Shown here: piece by piece, positions 43,838 to 54,369 of the stretch
Numbering within the stretch: position 1 is the first letter of the stretch
Layout: each line of letters begins with the position of its first letter
DNA from: Aquaspirillum sp. LM1
GTDB taxonomy: Bacteria > Pseudomonadota > Gammaproteobacteria > Burkholderiales > Aquaspirillaceae
Direction of reading: 5' to 3'
DNA: 64,000 nucleotides
Assembly: GCF_002002905.1 (NCBI RefSeq)
Contig: NZ_CP019509.1
Location: 1,612,001 to 1,676,000, forward strand
The notes under the pieces: model-generated
The model's database searches: none
What the model saw: only the letters and a program-made list of their open reading frames with translations
Told to the model about the DNA's origin: nothing
Translations under genes and position numbers: made by a program

Positions 43838-44584
43838 ATGTCCGATTTGCCCGTCTTGCGTCCCGATTGGCCTGCCCCCGCCCAGGTTCACGCCCTGAGC
43901 ACCACCCGTGTCGGTGGCGTCAGCCAGCCGCCATATGCCAGCCTGAATCTGGGTCAGCATGTGGGGGATGACCCGGTTGCTGTCACGGAAAACCGCGCCC
44001 GCCTGCGCCAGCTGCTGCCGGCAGCGCCGGTGTGGCTGAATCAGGTGCATGGCGTGCAGGTGGTTGACGCCGCACAGGTAAAGGGCGTGCCCGACGCTGA
44101 CGCCAGTGTCAGCCGCCAGCCCGGTGTGGTGTGTGCGGTGATGACCGCAGACTGCTTGCCGGTGTTGTTCACCGACCGCGCGGGCAGCGTGGTGGCTGCC
44201 GCCCATGCCGGCTGGCGTGGGCTGCTGGCCGGTGTGCTGGAAGCCACGCTGGATGCCATGGCCTGCCCCCCCGGCGAAGTGCTGGCCTGGCTGGGGCCGG
44301 CCATCAGTTGCGATGCCTTTGAAGTGGGGGCCGAGGTGCGGGAGGCATTTGTCAGCCAGCACGCCAGTGCCGCCAGTGCCGCCAGCGCCTTCAGCCCGCT
44401 GCCCGACGGCAAGTTTCTGGCCGACCTGCCACAGCTGGCCCGCCAGCGCCTGAACCGCGCCGGTGTGCCCAGCACCCACTGCTTTGGCGGCGAGGTCTGT
44501 ACGGTGATTGAACGTGAACAGTTTTTTTCCTACCGGCGCGATGGCGTTACCGGTCGCATGGCCAGCGCCATCTGGCTGGCCTGA
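43838..44584 (+). CDS. pgeF: Peptidoglycan editing factor PgeF (YfiH family)
   Basis: Multicopper-polyphenol-oxidase-fold hydrolase that removes misincorporated L-serine from peptidoglycan precursors. 248 residues from the ATG at 43838. Zinc/active-site residues His71 (NQVHGVQVV), Cys106 (MTADCLPVLF) and His123 (AAAHAGWRGLL). CFGGEVCTVIEREQFFSYRR is the conserved end. Followed 15 bp later by an SDR gene. Confidence 0.94.
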   Translation: MSDLPVLRPDWPAPAQVHALSTTRVGGVSQPPYASLNLGQHVGDDPVAVTENRARLRQLLPAAPVWLNQVHGVQVVDAAQVKGVPDADASVSRQPGVVCAVMTADCLPVLFTDRAGSVVAAAHAGWRGLLAGVLEATLDAMACPPGEVLAWLGPAISCDAFEVGAEVREAFVSQHASAASAASAFSPLPDGKFLADLPQLARQRLNRAGVPSTHCFGGEVCTVIEREQFFSYRRDGVTGRMASAIWLA

Positions 44585-44599
44585 GATGAAAGGGCTCCC

Positions 44600-45322
44600 A
44601 TGGGCGTAAAAGCCATTGTCACCGGCCACAGCCGTGGGCTGGGTGCGGCGATTGTTGACACCTTGCTGGCGCGCGCCATTCCCGTGCTGGGCCTGGCCCG
44701 CCATTGCCACCCCAGCTCCGACCCCCGCCTGAGCCAGCACACGCTCGACCTGGCCAACCCGCAGGCGCTGGCCGAATGGCTGGCCGACAGCCATCTGAAG
44801 GATTTTCTGGCTGATGCCAGCCAGGCGCTGCTGATCAACAACGCCGGCCAGGTGCAGCCGATTGCCCCGGTAGGCCAGCAAAGTGCCGCAGAAATCATCC
44901 AGGCGGTGAGCCTGAACGTCACTGCACCGCTCTTGCTGAGCAATGCCTTTGTAGCCGCCTGCCCGCATTGTGCCGACCGTCGTCTGCTGCATGTCTCCAG
45001 CGGCGCGGCGCGGCATGCCTATCCGGGCTGGAGTGTGTACTGCGCCAGCAAATCGGCGCTGGACCGCCATGCCCAGGCGCTGGCCGAAGAAAACCAGCCC
45101 GGCGTGCGCGTGGTCAGCCTGGCACCCGGTGTGGTGGATACCGACATGCAGGCCGATATTCGCGCCAGCGCGCTGGAAAATTTTCCACTGCGCCACCGTT
45201 TTGACGCGCTGAAGGCCGAAGGCCGGCTGTCCAGCCCGCACGATACCGCCTGGCAACTGGTGGACGCGCTGCTGCATCCGGGTTTTGGCGAGGTGGTGCT
45301 GGCGGATGTGCGCCAGCATTAA
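44600..45322 (+). CDS. Short-chain dehydrogenase/reductase
   Basis: NAD(P)-dependent SDR of 240 residues. Cofactor motif TGHSRGLG (8-15), NNAG (80-83), catalytic Ser133 or Ser134 with Tyr147 and Lys151 (YCASK). It resembles the sepiapterin-reductase/YwfD-like SDRs; substrate unknown. Probably co-transcribed with pgeF. A terminator hairpin follows. Confidence 0.9.
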   Translation: MGVKAIVTGHSRGLGAAIVDTLLARAIPVLGLARHCHPSSDPRLSQHTLDLANPQALAEWLADSHLKDFLADASQALLINNAGQVQPIAPVGQQSAAEIIQAVSLNVTAPLLLSNAFVAACPHCADRRLLHVSSGAARHAYPGWSVYCASKSALDRHAQALAEENQPGVRVVSLAPGVVDTDMQADIRASALENFPLRHRFDALKAEGRLSSPHDTAWQLVDALLHPGFGEVVLADVRQH

Positions 45323-45332
45323 GAAAACGCGG

Positions 45333-45372
45333 CAAAAGCCTGTTCCCGTGACAGTACGGGGGCAGGCTTTTG
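45333..45372 (+). terminator. Terminator after the SDR gene
   Basis: CAAAAGCCTG (45333-45342) pairs with CAGGCTTTTG (45363-45372), with an inner CCCGT/ACGGG pairing. The T tract follows at 45375. Confidence 0.8.
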
Positions 45373-45432
45373 ATTTTTATGGGTTTTTGGCTTTTTGCGG
45401 AAACGGTTTTTCTGAATCAATCAGCGCGGTCG
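45371..45432. repeat. Family A half-element
   Basis: Only the right half is left: GGGTTTTTGGCTTTTTGCGG, then GGTTTTTCTGAATCAATCAGCGC. It lies between the SDR terminator and the 3' end of lipA. Confidence 0.5.
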
Positions 45433-45471
45433 GTTAAACAAGACACGCGCCAAGTGCGTCAATACGCAGCC

Positions 45472-46425
45472 TTACACCGCCGCTGCCTGATGCGCCTGCT
45501 GGTCAGCATGGTAGGACGAACGCACCAGCGCGCCCACTGCCGCATGGCGAAAACCCATGGCGTAGGCCTGCTGTTCGAACTGCTTGAACATATCCGGATG
45601 GACATAGCGCAGCACTGGCAGGTGGGCGGTGGCGGTGGGTTGCAGGTACTGGCCGATGGTCAGCATGTCGATGTCGTGGGCGCGCATGTCGCGCATCACT
45701 TCCAGCACTTCTTCATCGGTTTCGCCCAGGCCCACCATGATGCCGGACTTGGTGGCCACGTCCGGGTTGCGCGCCTTGTACTGCTTGAGCAGGTCCAGCG
45801 AATGCTGGTAGTCGGCACCCGGGCGGGCTTGTTTGTACAGGCGCGGCGCGGTTTCCAGATTATGGTTCATCACGTCTGGTGGGGTGGCACTGAGGATGTC
45901 CAGCGCAATATCCAGCCGGCCACGGAAATCTGGCACCAGCACTTCAATCTTGGTGTTGGGCGACAGTGCGCGCACTTCGCGGATGCAGTCGGCAAAATGG
46001 CCTGCGCCGCCGTCGCGCAGGTCGTCGCGGTCCACGCTGGTGATCACCACGTATTTCAGCCGCAGCGCTGCCACGGTTTCTGCCAGATGGCGTGGCTCGT
46101 TGGCGTCCAGCGGGTTGGGGCGGCCATGGCCCACGTCGCAGAACGGGCAGCGCCGGGTGCAGATGTCGCCCATGATCATGAAGGTGGCGGTGCCGCTGCT
46201 GAAGCATTCGCCAATATTCGGGCAACTGGCTTCCTCACAGACGGTGTGCAGCTTTTGTTCGCGCAGGATCTCTTTAATCTCGGTAAACCGGGTGCCGGAC
46301 GGCGACTTGACCCGGATCCATTCCGGTTTTTTCAGTCTTTCGTCCAGTTGCACCACCTTGATCGGGATGCGGGCAGTCTTGGCTTCGCCCTTGAGTTTGA
46401 CGCCCTGTGTGTTGTCGATTTTCAT
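45472..46425 (-). CDS. lipA: Lipoyl synthase
   Basis: Radical-SAM enzyme inserting two sulfurs into protein-bound octanoyl groups. 317 residues. Auxiliary cluster Cys63, Cys68, Cys74 ([12 protein letters not shown]); radical-SAM Cys89, Cys93, Cys96 (CTRRCPFC). Also [21 protein letters not shown] and the C-terminal Arg-Ser-Ser-Tyr (VRSSYHADQ) that binds the auxiliary cluster. Start overlaps the lipB stop (ATGA). Confidence 0.98.
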   Translation of the reverse strand: MKIDNTQGVKLKGEAKTARIPIKVVQLDERLKKPEWIRVKSPSGTRFTEIKEILREQKLHTVCEEASCPNIGECFSSGTATFMIMGDICTRRCPFCDVGHGRPNPLDANEPRHLAETVAALRLKYVVITSVDRDDLRDGGAGHFADCIREVRALSPNTKIEVLVPDFRGRLDIALDILSATPPDVMNHNLETAPRLYKQARPGADYQHSLDLLKQYKARNPDVATKSGIMVGLGETDEEVLEVMRDMRAHDIDMLTIGQYLQPTATAHLPVLRYVHPDMFKQFEQQAYAMGFRHAAVGALVRSSYHADQQAHQAAAV

Positions 46426-47042
46426 GTTGTCTCCAGGTGGGGTGCAGTCAGGTGCTGCAGCAGGTGTGGCAGCAGGCGTTCGGCCACGGCGTCCACATCC
46501 AGCGCCACGCCCTGCTCGCGCAGTTGGGTAACGCGCAGGCCGCTGTAACCGCAGGGGTTGATCCAGCTGAACGGGGTGAGGTCCATGTCCACGTTCAGGC
46601 TCAGACCGTGGTAGGTGGCGTGGTTGCGGATGCGCAGGCCCAGCGAGGCAATTTTGGCCCCATCCACATACACGCCAGGGGCGTCCACGTCGCCATTGCC
46701 GCTGATGCCGAATTCGGCCAGCAGGTCGATCACCGCCTGCTCGATATGGCGTACCAGCTCACGCACGCCCAGGCCCAGGCGCTTGAAGTCGATCAGCAGA
46801 TACACCACCAGCTGGCCAGGGCCGTGATAGGTGATCTGGCCGCCCCGGTCGGTTTTCACCAGCGGAATGGCGGTGGCGCACAGCAGGTGCTCGGGCTTGC
46901 CGGCCAGGCCCAGGGTGTACACCGGCGGGTGCTGTACCAGCCACAGTTCGTCGGGGGTGTGTTCGTCGCGGGCGTCGGTGAACGCCTGCATGGCCCGCCA
47001 GGTGGGTTCGTAGTCCACCAGGCCCAAGTGTTTGATCTGCAT
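46422..47042 (-). CDS. lipB: Octanoyltransferase LipB
   Basis: Moves octanoate from ACP to lipoyl domains. 206 residues. Motifs [19 protein letters not shown], with the catalytic Lys in [20 protein letters not shown] and Cys in INPCGYSGL. Translationally coupled to lipA; ybeD lies 41 bp upstream. Confidence 0.97.
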   Translation of the reverse strand: MQIKHLGLVDYEPTWRAMQAFTDARDEHTPDELWLVQHPPVYTLGLAGKPEHLLCATAIPLVKTDRGGQITYHGPGQLVVYLLIDFKRLGLGVRELVRHIEQAVIDLLAEFGISGNGDVDAPGVYVDGAKIASLGLRIRNHATYHGLSLNVDMDLTPFSWINPCGYSGLRVTQLREQGVALDVDAVAERLLPHLLQHLTAPHLETT

Positions 47043-47083
47043 AGAGCGTTCCGCCGCGCAGGCTGTTGAAGTAGGGTGAAGGG

Positions 47084-47359
47084 TCAGAACACCATCTTGA
47101 CCATCGGATGGCCGGTCAGCGCCCGGTACAAGTCGTCCAGCTGGGCTTGCGACTGGGCCTGGACGGTGACGGTGACGGCCAGATAGGTGCCGGCGCTGCT
47201 TTCGCGCACCACCAGGTCGACTTCTTCAAAGTCGGGGGCATGCACGCGGGTGACTGCCACCATGGTGGGGGCAAATTCCGGGTGTTTGTGGCCCATGATC
47301 TTGATGGGAAAGCGACAGGGAAATTCCAGCACGGGGGTGGCGGGTGGGGTATTGGCCAT
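47084..47359 (-). CDS. ybeD: YbeD family protein (DUF493)
   Basis: 91-residue ACT-like regulator. [17 protein letters not shown] and [26 protein letters not shown] are typical. Sits between dacA and lipB as in E. coli; suspected to regulate lipoate metabolism. Confidence 0.93.
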   Translation of the reverse strand: MANTPPATPVLEFPCRFPIKIMGHKHPEFAPTMVAVTRVHAPDFEEVDLVVRESSAGTYLAVTVTVQAQSQAQLDDLYRALTGHPMVKMVF

Positions 47360-47859
47360 GGCTGCCTCAATAACGCATCAGGGCGGCCAAAACCGACCGC
47401 CCGAATAAAGGGTTAAGGCCCGAAACGGGCATGGCGCTAAACATGCGCCCATTTGGTCAAAATTTCAATATCGAACAGGTCATGTTCTGAATAACACTTT
47501 TTATGGCAGGGTATCTGTGGACTGCGCTGCGCGCAGGCGTGATTAAAGCAAGAATGCGTCTCGCGCCCGCCTGACTTTCTTTGTATCGACAAAGTAAAGT
47601 CAGCAAAGAAAACGACCCCAGCCGCCGCGCCCTACCGCGTCATTCCCGCGAAGGCGGGAATCCAGGCCGCGCCACAGCGTGCGCTGTGGGCGTTGAGCGT
47701 TGTCGGATAGTCAGCGCGCTGTGGATGCCTCTGGGTTCCCGCCTGCGCGGGAACGACACGTCAGGTGAAACGCATGCCAAAAGCGGTCTAGCTGCCAGTC
47801 ATTTGGTTCATATCATCGTGACTGGCTACTAGGCTGACCGACTGGCGGTTAAAGCAGGG
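47360..47859. other. Gene-free region with a family B element
   Basis: An inverted motif CTTTCTTTG/CAAAGTAAAG near 47575-47600 is followed by a family B element from about 47615 to 47828, ending GTGACTGGCTA and CTAG (47829-47832). A second, inward-facing end (GCTGCCAGTCA near 47792) suggests two elements collapsed together. No gene. Confidence 0.6.
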
Positions 47860-49008
47860 CTACTTGATCATCATCTTGATCGAATCCACCAACCGCCCCA
47901 GCGCGCCAGCCTCGGCCACTGCCGCCAGCGCCACCACCGGCTGCTGCACCAGCACCTTGCCATCCAGCGTCAGCGTCAGCTGGCCAATCTGCTGACCGGC
48001 CTTGATTGGGGCCACCAGATAGGCCGGCGTGTTCAGCTTGGCCTGAATCCGCCCGGTACTGCCCTTGGGCACGGTGGCGTAAATATCGCGGCCAAAACCA
48101 ATGTTCAGCTGGCTGGCCTCGCCCTTGTATACCGTCAGGCTGGAAACCGGTTTGTTGGCAGCATACAGCTTGGGTGCTTCAAAAAACTGCAGGCCGTAGT
48201 TCAGCAGCTTGCCGCTTTCCGTTGCCCGCGCTTCCGGGCTGGCCGTGCCCACCACCACCGATACCACCCGGCGGCCATCAATCCGTGCCGAGGCAATCAG
48301 GTTATAGCCGGCAGCGTCGGTGTAGCCGGTTTTCATCCCGTCCACTTTCGGGTCGCGGTACAGCAGCAGATTGCGGTTGGGCTGGGTGATATTGTTATAG
48401 CGGAATTCCTTCATCGAATAAATCGGGTAGAACTCCGGGAAATCCCGAATCACCGCATTGGCCAGCGTACTCAGATCACGCACCGTGGTGTAGTGCTGTT
48501 GGCCAGGCAAGCCGGTGGAATTGACAAAATGGGTGCCATTCATGCCCAGCCGGCGGGCTTCGCGGGTCATCAGCTGGCCAAACACTTCTTCGCTGCCGGC
48601 AATGGCTTCGGCCAGGGTCACGCAGGCGTCGTTGCCCGATTGCACAATCATGCCGCGAATCAGGTCGGAAACCGTCACCGGGGTTTTCGGGTCGAGAAAC
48701 ATCCGCGAGCCCTCGGTTTTCCAGCCCTTGGCCGACACCAGCAGGGTTTGTTCCAGGGTCAGGCGTTTTTCGCGCAGCGCCTTGAAAGTGAGGTAGGCGG
48801 TCATCAGCTTGGTCAGCGAGGCTGGCTCAACGCGCAGATCAGGGTCACGCACGGCAATGAGCTGCTGGCTGTTGAAATCATTCAGGAAATACGCCTTGCC
48901 GGCGATGTCCGGCGGCGGAGGCACAAAGCTGGCCGGGGCAGGATTGGCAAAAGACAGCGATGGCAAAACCAGCGCAGCGGCAACAACAAAAGAAAGCGGA
49001 GTGTTCAT
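47860..49008 (-). CDS. dacA: D-alanyl-D-alanine carboxypeptidase (PBP5/6 family)
   Basis: Periplasmic, membrane-anchored enzyme that trims the terminal D-Ala from peptidoglycan stem peptides. 382 residues from the ATG at 49008, signal peptide ending SFA-NP at about 21. SLTK (Ser64, Lys67), SGN (124-126), KTG (226-228). C-terminal PBP5_C domain and an amphipathic anchor (LGRLVDSIKMMIK). The order dacA-ybeD-lipB-lipA matches E. coli, which supports the symbol. The ybeD gene is 500 bp downstream, with a repeat element between them. Confidence 0.95.
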   Translation of the reverse strand: MNTPLSFVVAAALVLPSLSFANPAPASFVPPPPDIAGKAYFLNDFNSQQLIAVRDPDLRVEPASLTKLMTAYLTFKALREKRLTLEQTLLVSAKGWKTEGSRMFLDPKTPVTVSDLIRGMIVQSGNDACVTLAEAIAGSEEVFGQLMTREARRLGMNGTHFVNSTGLPGQQHYTTVRDLSTLANAVIRDFPEFYPIYSMKEFRYNNITQPNRNLLLYRDPKVDGMKTGYTDAAGYNLIASARIDGRRVVSVVVGTASPEARATESGKLLNYGLQFFEAPKLYAANKPVSSLTVYKGEASQLNIGFGRDIYATVPKGSTGRIQAKLNTPAYLVAPIKAGQQIGQLTLTLDGKVLVQQPVVALAAVAEAGALGRLVDSIKMMIK

Positions 49009-49452
49009 TGCGGATAGGGGGCGGCTGAGCGCGATAGGCGTTGACGGAATAAGCGCAGGGATTATACACCCCTGCCGGAACAGGACATCCCTCATCCCGC
49101 CTTTTGCCCAGCCTTTTGCCGCTGGCGTGCGTGGCCAGACGATAAAGCCGTGACCGACCTACCCCCTGACCGGTGCCGGCAAGACGGCATGCGCCATCGC
49201 ACATCACCCTGCGCACCAGGTATTTTGCCTGGATGCGGCCCCCCCAATTCCGACCATCCATGCCACGTCATGCGGTGGTGTTTGTTTGAAAACACCACAA
49301 CGCCAGCTGTGTAACTGGCTATTTAATTCAATCAGTTACATGATTTATTGGTGGGCAGGCCAACCCGGCTCCGCTTTTGTATTTGCACCCCAACCAAGCA
49401 CTTGCTAGAATGCCTTCCATCACGCCAGAACACCAAAGAGGAGAAACGGCAC
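49009..49452. other. Divergent regulatory region with inverted repeat
   Basis: Between dacA and prpB. A perfect 9-bp inverted repeat, GTGGTGTTT (49275-49283) and AAACACCAC (49290-49298), 6-bp spacer, lies 85 bp upstream of the prp -35. It could be an operator for the prp operon or an RNA hairpin. The rest (49009-49260) shows no gene. Confidence 0.45.
49383..49411 (+). promoter_or_regulatory. prpB promoter
   Basis: TTGCAC (49383-49388), 17-bp spacer, TAGAAT (49406-49411): a good sigma-70 match 41 bp before the prpB ATG. The ribosome site is AGAGGAGAAA. Confidence 0.7.
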
Positions 49453-50331
49453 ATGATGACCCCCGGACAACGATTTAAAGCCGCTGTTGCAGCAGAAAAG
49501 CCCTTGCAGGTCGTGGGCGCAATCAATGCCTACGCGGCCCGTCTGGCCGACCATTCCGGCTACAAGGCGCTGTATCTGTCCGGTGGCGGGGTGGCTGCCG
49601 GGTCGTGCGGGATTCCCGACCTGGGCATCACCACGCTGGAAGATGTGCTGATTGACGTGCGTCGCATCACCGACGTGACCGAACTGCCGCTCTTGGTGGA
49701 TATCGACACCGGCTGGGGTGGTGCTTTCAATATTGCCCGCGCCATTCGCCATCTGGAAAAAGCCGGCGCTGCCGCCGTGCATATCGAAGACCAGGTGCAG
49801 CAAAAGCGCTGTGGCCACCGTCCGAACAAGGCGATTGTGCCGCTGGATGAAATGGTTGACCGGGTGAAAGCCGCCGTGGATGCCCGTCGCGATGGCGACT
49901 TTGTCATCATGGCGCGCACCGATGCACTGGCCGTGGAAGGCCTGCAGTCGGCCATCGACCGCGCCTGCGCCTGCGTGGAAGCCGGTGCCGACATGATCTT
50001 CCCGGAAGCCATGACCGAACTGGCCATGTACAAGCAGTTTGTCGAAGCCGTGAAGGTGCCGGTGCTGGCCAACATCACCGAATTTGGCTCCACCCCGCTG
50101 TTCACCACTGACGAGCTGGCCTCGGTGGGCGTCTCGCTGGCGCTCTACCCGCTGTCGGCCTTCCGTGCCATGAACCTGGCTGCGCTGAATGTGTATCAGA
50201 CGCTGCGCCAGGAAGGCACGCAAAAGAATGTGGTCAGCACCATGCAAACCCGGATGGATCTGTACGATCACCTGGGCTACCACGAGTACGAGCAAAAGCT
50301 GGACGCGCTGTTTGTCAAGGATGGCCAATAA
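49453..50331 (+). CDS. prpB: 2-methylisocitrate lyase
   Basis: Splits 2-methylisocitrate to pyruvate and succinate, the last step of the 2-methylcitrate cycle. 292 residues from the ATG at 49453. Catalytic loop [11 protein letters not shown] with Cys120; Mg2+ site in [29 protein letters not shown] distinguishes it from isocitrate lyase. First gene of prpB-prpC-acnD-prpF. No prpR-type regulator lies beside it. Confidence 0.97.
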   Translation: MMTPGQRFKAAVAAEKPLQVVGAINAYAARLADHSGYKALYLSGGGVAAGSCGIPDLGITTLEDVLIDVRRITDVTELPLLVDIDTGWGGAFNIARAIRHLEKAGAAAVHIEDQVQQKRCGHRPNKAIVPLDEMVDRVKAAVDARRDGDFVIMARTDALAVEGLQSAIDRACACVEAGADMIFPEAMTELAMYKQFVEAVKVPVLANITEFGSTPLFTTDELASVGVSLALYPLSAFRAMNLAALNVYQTLRQEGTQKNVVSTMQTRMDLYDHLGYHEYEQKLDALFVKDGQ

Positions 50332-50418
50332 GCGCCGGATGGCACTGACGTAAACCGGAATACTATGGCGTGGCCATGACCACGCCGCTTCCCACACATT
50401 GAAATAGAGGAGCACTCC

Positions 50419-51567
50419 ATGTCTGAAGCACCCGTTGTCGGCAAACCGAAGAAATCCGTAGCCCTGTCCGGCGTTGCCGCTGGCAACACCGCCCTGTGTA
50501 CCGTTGGCCGTACCGGCAACGACCTGCACTATCGCGGTTACGACATTCTCGACGTGGCCACCACCTGCGAATTTGAAGAAATCGCTTATCTGCTGGTGCA
50601 CGGCAAGCTGCCGAACCAGGCCGAACTGACCGGCTACAAGAAAAAGCTCAAGGCCCTGCGCGGCCTGCCGGCTGCGGTCAAGGCGGCGCTGGAAGCCCTG
50701 CCGGCGGCCAGCCACCCGATGGACGTGATGCGCACCGCCGTGTCCGTGCTGGGTTGCGCCCTGCCGGAAAAAGACGACCACAACGCACCGGGCGCGCGCG
50801 ACATCGCCGACCGCCTGATCGCCTCGCTGGGTTCGGCCCTGCTGTACTGGTACCACTTCAGCACCAACGGCAAGCGCATCGACGTGGAAACCGACGATGA
50901 CTCGGTCGGCGGCCACTTCCTGCACCTGCTGCACGGCGAAAAGCCGTCCGAGCTGTGGGTGAAGGCGATGCACACCTCGCTGATCCTGTACGCCGAGCAC
51001 GAATTCAACGCCTCCACCTTTACCGGTCGCGTCATCGCCGGTACCGGGTCGGACATGTACTCGGCCATCACCGGTGCCATCGGCGCGCTGCGCGGCCCCA
51101 AGCACGGCGGTGCCAACGAAGTGGCGTTTGAAGTGCAAAAGCGCTACGACTCGCCGGATGCCGCTGAAGCCGACATCAAGGCCCGCGTCGAGAAAAAAGA
51201 AGTGGTGATTGGTTTTGGCCACCCGGTGTACACCATCAGCGACCCGCGCAACAAGGTCATCAAGGAAGTGGCCCGCGACCTGTCCACTGCCGCTGGCGAC
51301 CTGAAGATGTTCGACATCGCCGAGCGTCTGGAAAGCGTGATGTGGGACATCAAGAAGATGTTCCCGAACCTGGACTGGTTCAGCGCCGTGTCGTATCACA
51401 TGATGGGCGTGCCGACTGCCATGTTCACCCCGCTGTTCGTGATTGCCCGCACCACCGGCTGGGCCGCGCACGTGATCGAACAACGCGAAGACGGCAAGAT
51501 CATTCGCCCGAGCGCCAACTACGTGGGCCCGGAAGATCTGACCTTCGCGCCGATCAGCCAACGTTGA
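50419..51567 (+). CDS. prpC: 2-methylcitrate synthase
   Basis: Condenses propionyl-CoA with oxaloacetate. 382 residues. [19 protein letters not shown] at the start is PrpC-like rather than GltA-like. Catalytic His in [16 protein letters not shown] and [13 protein letters not shown], Asp in [12 protein letters not shown]. 87 bp after prpB with its own GAGGAG site. Confidence 0.97.
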   Translation: MSEAPVVGKPKKSVALSGVAAGNTALCTVGRTGNDLHYRGYDILDVATTCEFEEIAYLLVHGKLPNQAELTGYKKKLKALRGLPAAVKAALEALPAASHPMDVMRTAVSVLGCALPEKDDHNAPGARDIADRLIASLGSALLYWYHFSTNGKRIDVETDDDSVGGHFLHLLHGEKPSELWVKAMHTSLILYAEHEFNASTFTGRVIAGTGSDMYSAITGAIGALRGPKHGGANEVAFEVQKRYDSPDAAEADIKARVEKKEVVIGFGHPVYTISDPRNKVIKEVARDLSTAAGDLKMFDIAERLESVMWDIKKMFPNLDWFSAVSYHMMGVPTAMFTPLFVIARTTGWAAHVIEQREDGKIIRPSANYVGPEDLTFAPISQR

Positions 51568-51676
51568 TTGACTGATGCCAGAGGGGCGAGCCGCGCAAGC
51601 GGCAGCGCCCCTTTTGCGCCCCAGAGCCTGCTCACAGGCCCCTTGCCGATCGTCTTCACCTGGATGTTGCCACGTC

Positions 51677-54298
51677 ATGAACACTGCATACCGCAAATCT
51701 CTGCCCGGCGCTGCGCTGGACTACTTTGACACCCGCGCCGCCGTTGACGCCATTGCTCCCGGCGCTTACGACACCCTGCCCTACACCTCGCGCGTGCTGG
51801 CCGAACAGCTGGTGCGTCGTTGCGAACCCGACGCGCTGACCGATTCGCTCAAGCAGCTGATTGAGCGCAAGCGCGATCTGGACTTTCCGTGGTACCCGGC
51901 CCGCGTGGTGTGCCATGACATTCTGGGCCAGACCGCGCTGGTGGACCTGGCCGGCCTGCGCGACGCCATTGCCGACCAGGGCGGTGACCCGTCGCTGGTC
52001 AACCCGGTGGTGCCCACCCAGCTGATTGTTGACCACTCGCTGGCGGTGGAGTGCGGCGGTTTTGATCCGGATGCCTTTGCCAAAAACCGTGCGATTGAAG
52101 ACCGTCGCAACGAAGACCGTTTCCACTTCATCGAGTGGACCAAGACCGCCTTCAAGAATGTGGACGTGATTCCGGCGGGTAACGGCATCATGCACCAGAT
52201 CAATCTGGAAAAAATGTCGCCGGTGATTCAGGTGCGTGACGGTGTGGCCTTCCCGGATACCTGCGTGGGCACCGACAGCCACACCCCGCACGTGGACGCG
52301 CTGGGCGTGATCGCCATCGGCGTGGGCGGCCTGGAAGCGGAAACCGTGATGCTGGGCCATCCGTCGATGATGCGCCTGCCGGATATCGTCGGCGTCAAGC
52401 TCACTGGCAAGCGTCAGCCGGGCATCACCGCCACCGACATCGTGCTGGCGCTGACCGAGTTCCTGCGCAAGGAGCGCGTGGTCGGCGCTTACGTGGAGTT
52501 CTTCGGCGAAGGCGCTGACAGCCTGTCGATTGGCGACCGCGCCACCATCTCGAACATGTGCCCGGAATACGGTGCCACGGCGGCAATGTTCTACATCGAC
52601 CAGCAAACCATCGACTACCTGAAGCTGACTGGCCGTGAGCCGGAACAGGTGGCCCTGGTAGAAAACTACGCCAAGCTGACCGGCCTGTGGGCCGATAGCC
52701 TGGTGAATGCGCAATACGAACGCGTGCTGGCATTTGATCTGTCCAGCGTGGTGCGCAATATGGCTGGCCCGTCCAACCCGCACAAGCGCCTGCCCACTTC
52801 CGCCCTGCAAGCGCGCGGCATTGCCGACGAAGCCAAGCTGGCCAGCGCCCGCGCCGAAGAAGCCGAAGGCCTGCTGCCGGATGGCGCAGTGATCATTGCC
52901 GCCATCACCAGCTGCACCAACACCTCCAACCCGCGCAATGTGGTGGCCGCCGCGCTGCTGGCCAAGCGCGCCAATGAACTCGGCCTGACCCGCAAGCCGT
53001 GGGTGAAGAGCTCGTTCGCACCGGGCTCCAAGGTGGCCAAGCTGTACCTGGAAGAAGCCGGCCTGCTGCCGGAGCTGGAAAAACTCGGCTTTGGCATTGT
53101 TGCCTATGCCTGCACTACCTGTAATGGCATGTCTGGCGCGCTGGACCCGAAAATCCAGCAGGAAATCATCGACCGCGACCTGTATTCCACCGCCGTGTTG
53201 TCGGGCAACCGCAATTTTGATGGCCGTATTCACCCCTACGCCAAGCAGGCTTTCCTGGCCTCGCCGCCGCTGGTGGTGGCCTACGCCATTGCCGGCACCG
53301 TGCGCTTTGACATCGAGCAGGACGTGCTCGGCGTGGTGGACGGCAAGGAAATCCGCCTGAAAGACCTGTGGCCGTCGGATGAAGAAATCGACGCCATTGT
53401 CGCGGCCTGCGTCAAGCCGGAACAGTTCAAGCAGATTTACCTGCCGATGTTCGACCTGGGCGAAGTGCAACAGGCAGAAAGCCCGCTGTACGACTGGCGT
53501 CCGATGTCCACCTATATTCGTCGTCCGCCGTACTGGGACACCGAAGGCATGGGCGCGCTGGCGGCCAATCCGCGCACGCTCAAGGGCATGCGCCCGCTGG
53601 CCGTGCTGCCGGACAACATCACCACCGACCACCTGTCGCCGTCCAACGCCATTCTGGCCAGCTCGGCTGCCGGGGAATACCTGGCCAAGATGGGCCTGCC
53701 GGAAGAGGACTTCAACTCTTACGCCACCCACCGTGGCGACCACCTGACCGCCATGCGCGCCACCTTTGCCAACCCGCAGCTGGTGAACGAAATGGCCGTG
53801 GTCGATGGTCAGGTGAAGAAGGGTTCGCTGGCCCGCGTCGAGCCGGAAGGCAAGGTCATGCGCATGTGGGAAGCCATCGAAACCTATATGGACCGCAAGC
53901 AGCCGCTGATCATCGTCGCCGGTGCCGACTACGGCCAGGGCAGCTCGCGTGACTGGGCAGCCAAGGGCGTGCGTCTGGCCGGGGTGGAAGCGATTGCCGC
54001 CGAAGGCTTCGAGCGCATCCACCGCACCAACCTGATTGGCATGGGCGTGCTGCCGATGGAGTTCAAGCCGGGCACCACCCGTCTGACCCTGGCGATTGAC
54101 GGCACCGAAACCTACGACGTGAAGGGCGATATCTCGCCGCGTTGCGACCTGACCCTGGTCATTCAGCGCAAAAATGGCGAAACCGTGGAAGTGCCGGTCA
54201 CCTGCCGTCTGGATACCGCTGCCGAAGTGCGCGTGTACCAGGCTGGCGGCGTGCTGCAGCGCTTTGCCCAGGACTTCCTGGAATCCAACGCCGCCTGA
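51677..54298 (+). CDS. acnD: Fe/S-dependent 2-methylcitrate dehydratase
   Basis: Aconitase-family enzyme that, with PrpF, replaces PrpD: it dehydrates 2-methylcitrate to the aconitate intermediate. 873 residues from the ATG at 51677 (MNTAYRKSLPGAALDYFD). [4Fe-4S] ligands Cys413 (SCTNTSNP), Cys479 and Cys482 (CTTCNGM). Swivel domain ADYGQGSSRDWAAKGV. The upstream 110 bp has no better start. Confidence 0.97.
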   Translation: MNTAYRKSLPGAALDYFDTRAAVDAIAPGAYDTLPYTSRVLAEQLVRRCEPDALTDSLKQLIERKRDLDFPWYPARVVCHDILGQTALVDLAGLRDAIADQGGDPSLVNPVVPTQLIVDHSLAVECGGFDPDAFAKNRAIEDRRNEDRFHFIEWTKTAFKNVDVIPAGNGIMHQINLEKMSPVIQVRDGVAFPDTCVGTDSHTPHVDALGVIAIGVGGLEAETVMLGHPSMMRLPDIVGVKLTGKRQPGITATDIVLALTEFLRKERVVGAYVEFFGEGADSLSIGDRATISNMCPEYGATAAMFYIDQQTIDYLKLTGREPEQVALVENYAKLTGLWADSLVNAQYERVLAFDLSSVVRNMAGPSNPHKRLPTSALQARGIADEAKLASARAEEAEGLLPDGAVIIAAITSCTNTSNPRNVVAAALLAKRANELGLTRKPWVKSSFAPGSKVAKLYLEEAGLLPELEKLGFGIVAYACTTCNGMSGALDPKIQQEIIDRDLYSTAVLSGNRNFDGRIHPYAKQAFLASPPLVVAYAIAGTVRFDIEQDVLGVVDGKEIRLKDLWPSDEEIDAIVAACVKPEQFKQIYLPMFDLGEVQQAESPLYDWRPMSTYIRRPPYWDTEGMGALAANPRTLKGMRPLAVLPDNITTDHLSPSNAILASSAAGEYLAKMGLPEEDFNSYATHRGDHLTAMRATFANPQLVNEMAVVDGQVKKGSLARVEPEGKVMRMWEAIETYMDRKQPLIIVAGADYGQGSSRDWAAKGVRLAGVEAIAAEGFERIHRTNLIGMGVLPMEFKPGTTRLTLAIDGTETYDVKGDISPRCDLTLVIQRKNGETVEVPVTCRLDTAAEVRVYQAGGVLQRFAQDFLESNAA

Positions 54299-54369
54299 GT
54301 GGTGTTGACCGGCCAGGCGGCGGCGCAAGCCAGCCGCCCGGCCAGCCCCCTTCGAGGAGAAAAGAATCC

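Noticed and set aside
51656..54328. 890-residue open frame on the minus strand
   Set aside because: Shadow of acnD: no family motifs, low-complexity His/Gln/Gly-rich composition, and it mirrors a clear gene on the other strand. The same applies to long minus-strand frames over ilvD (17060-19078), trpD (14947-16293) and recA (6246-7493), and to the plus-strand frames over uvrB (29153-31069) and dnaX (21357-22634).
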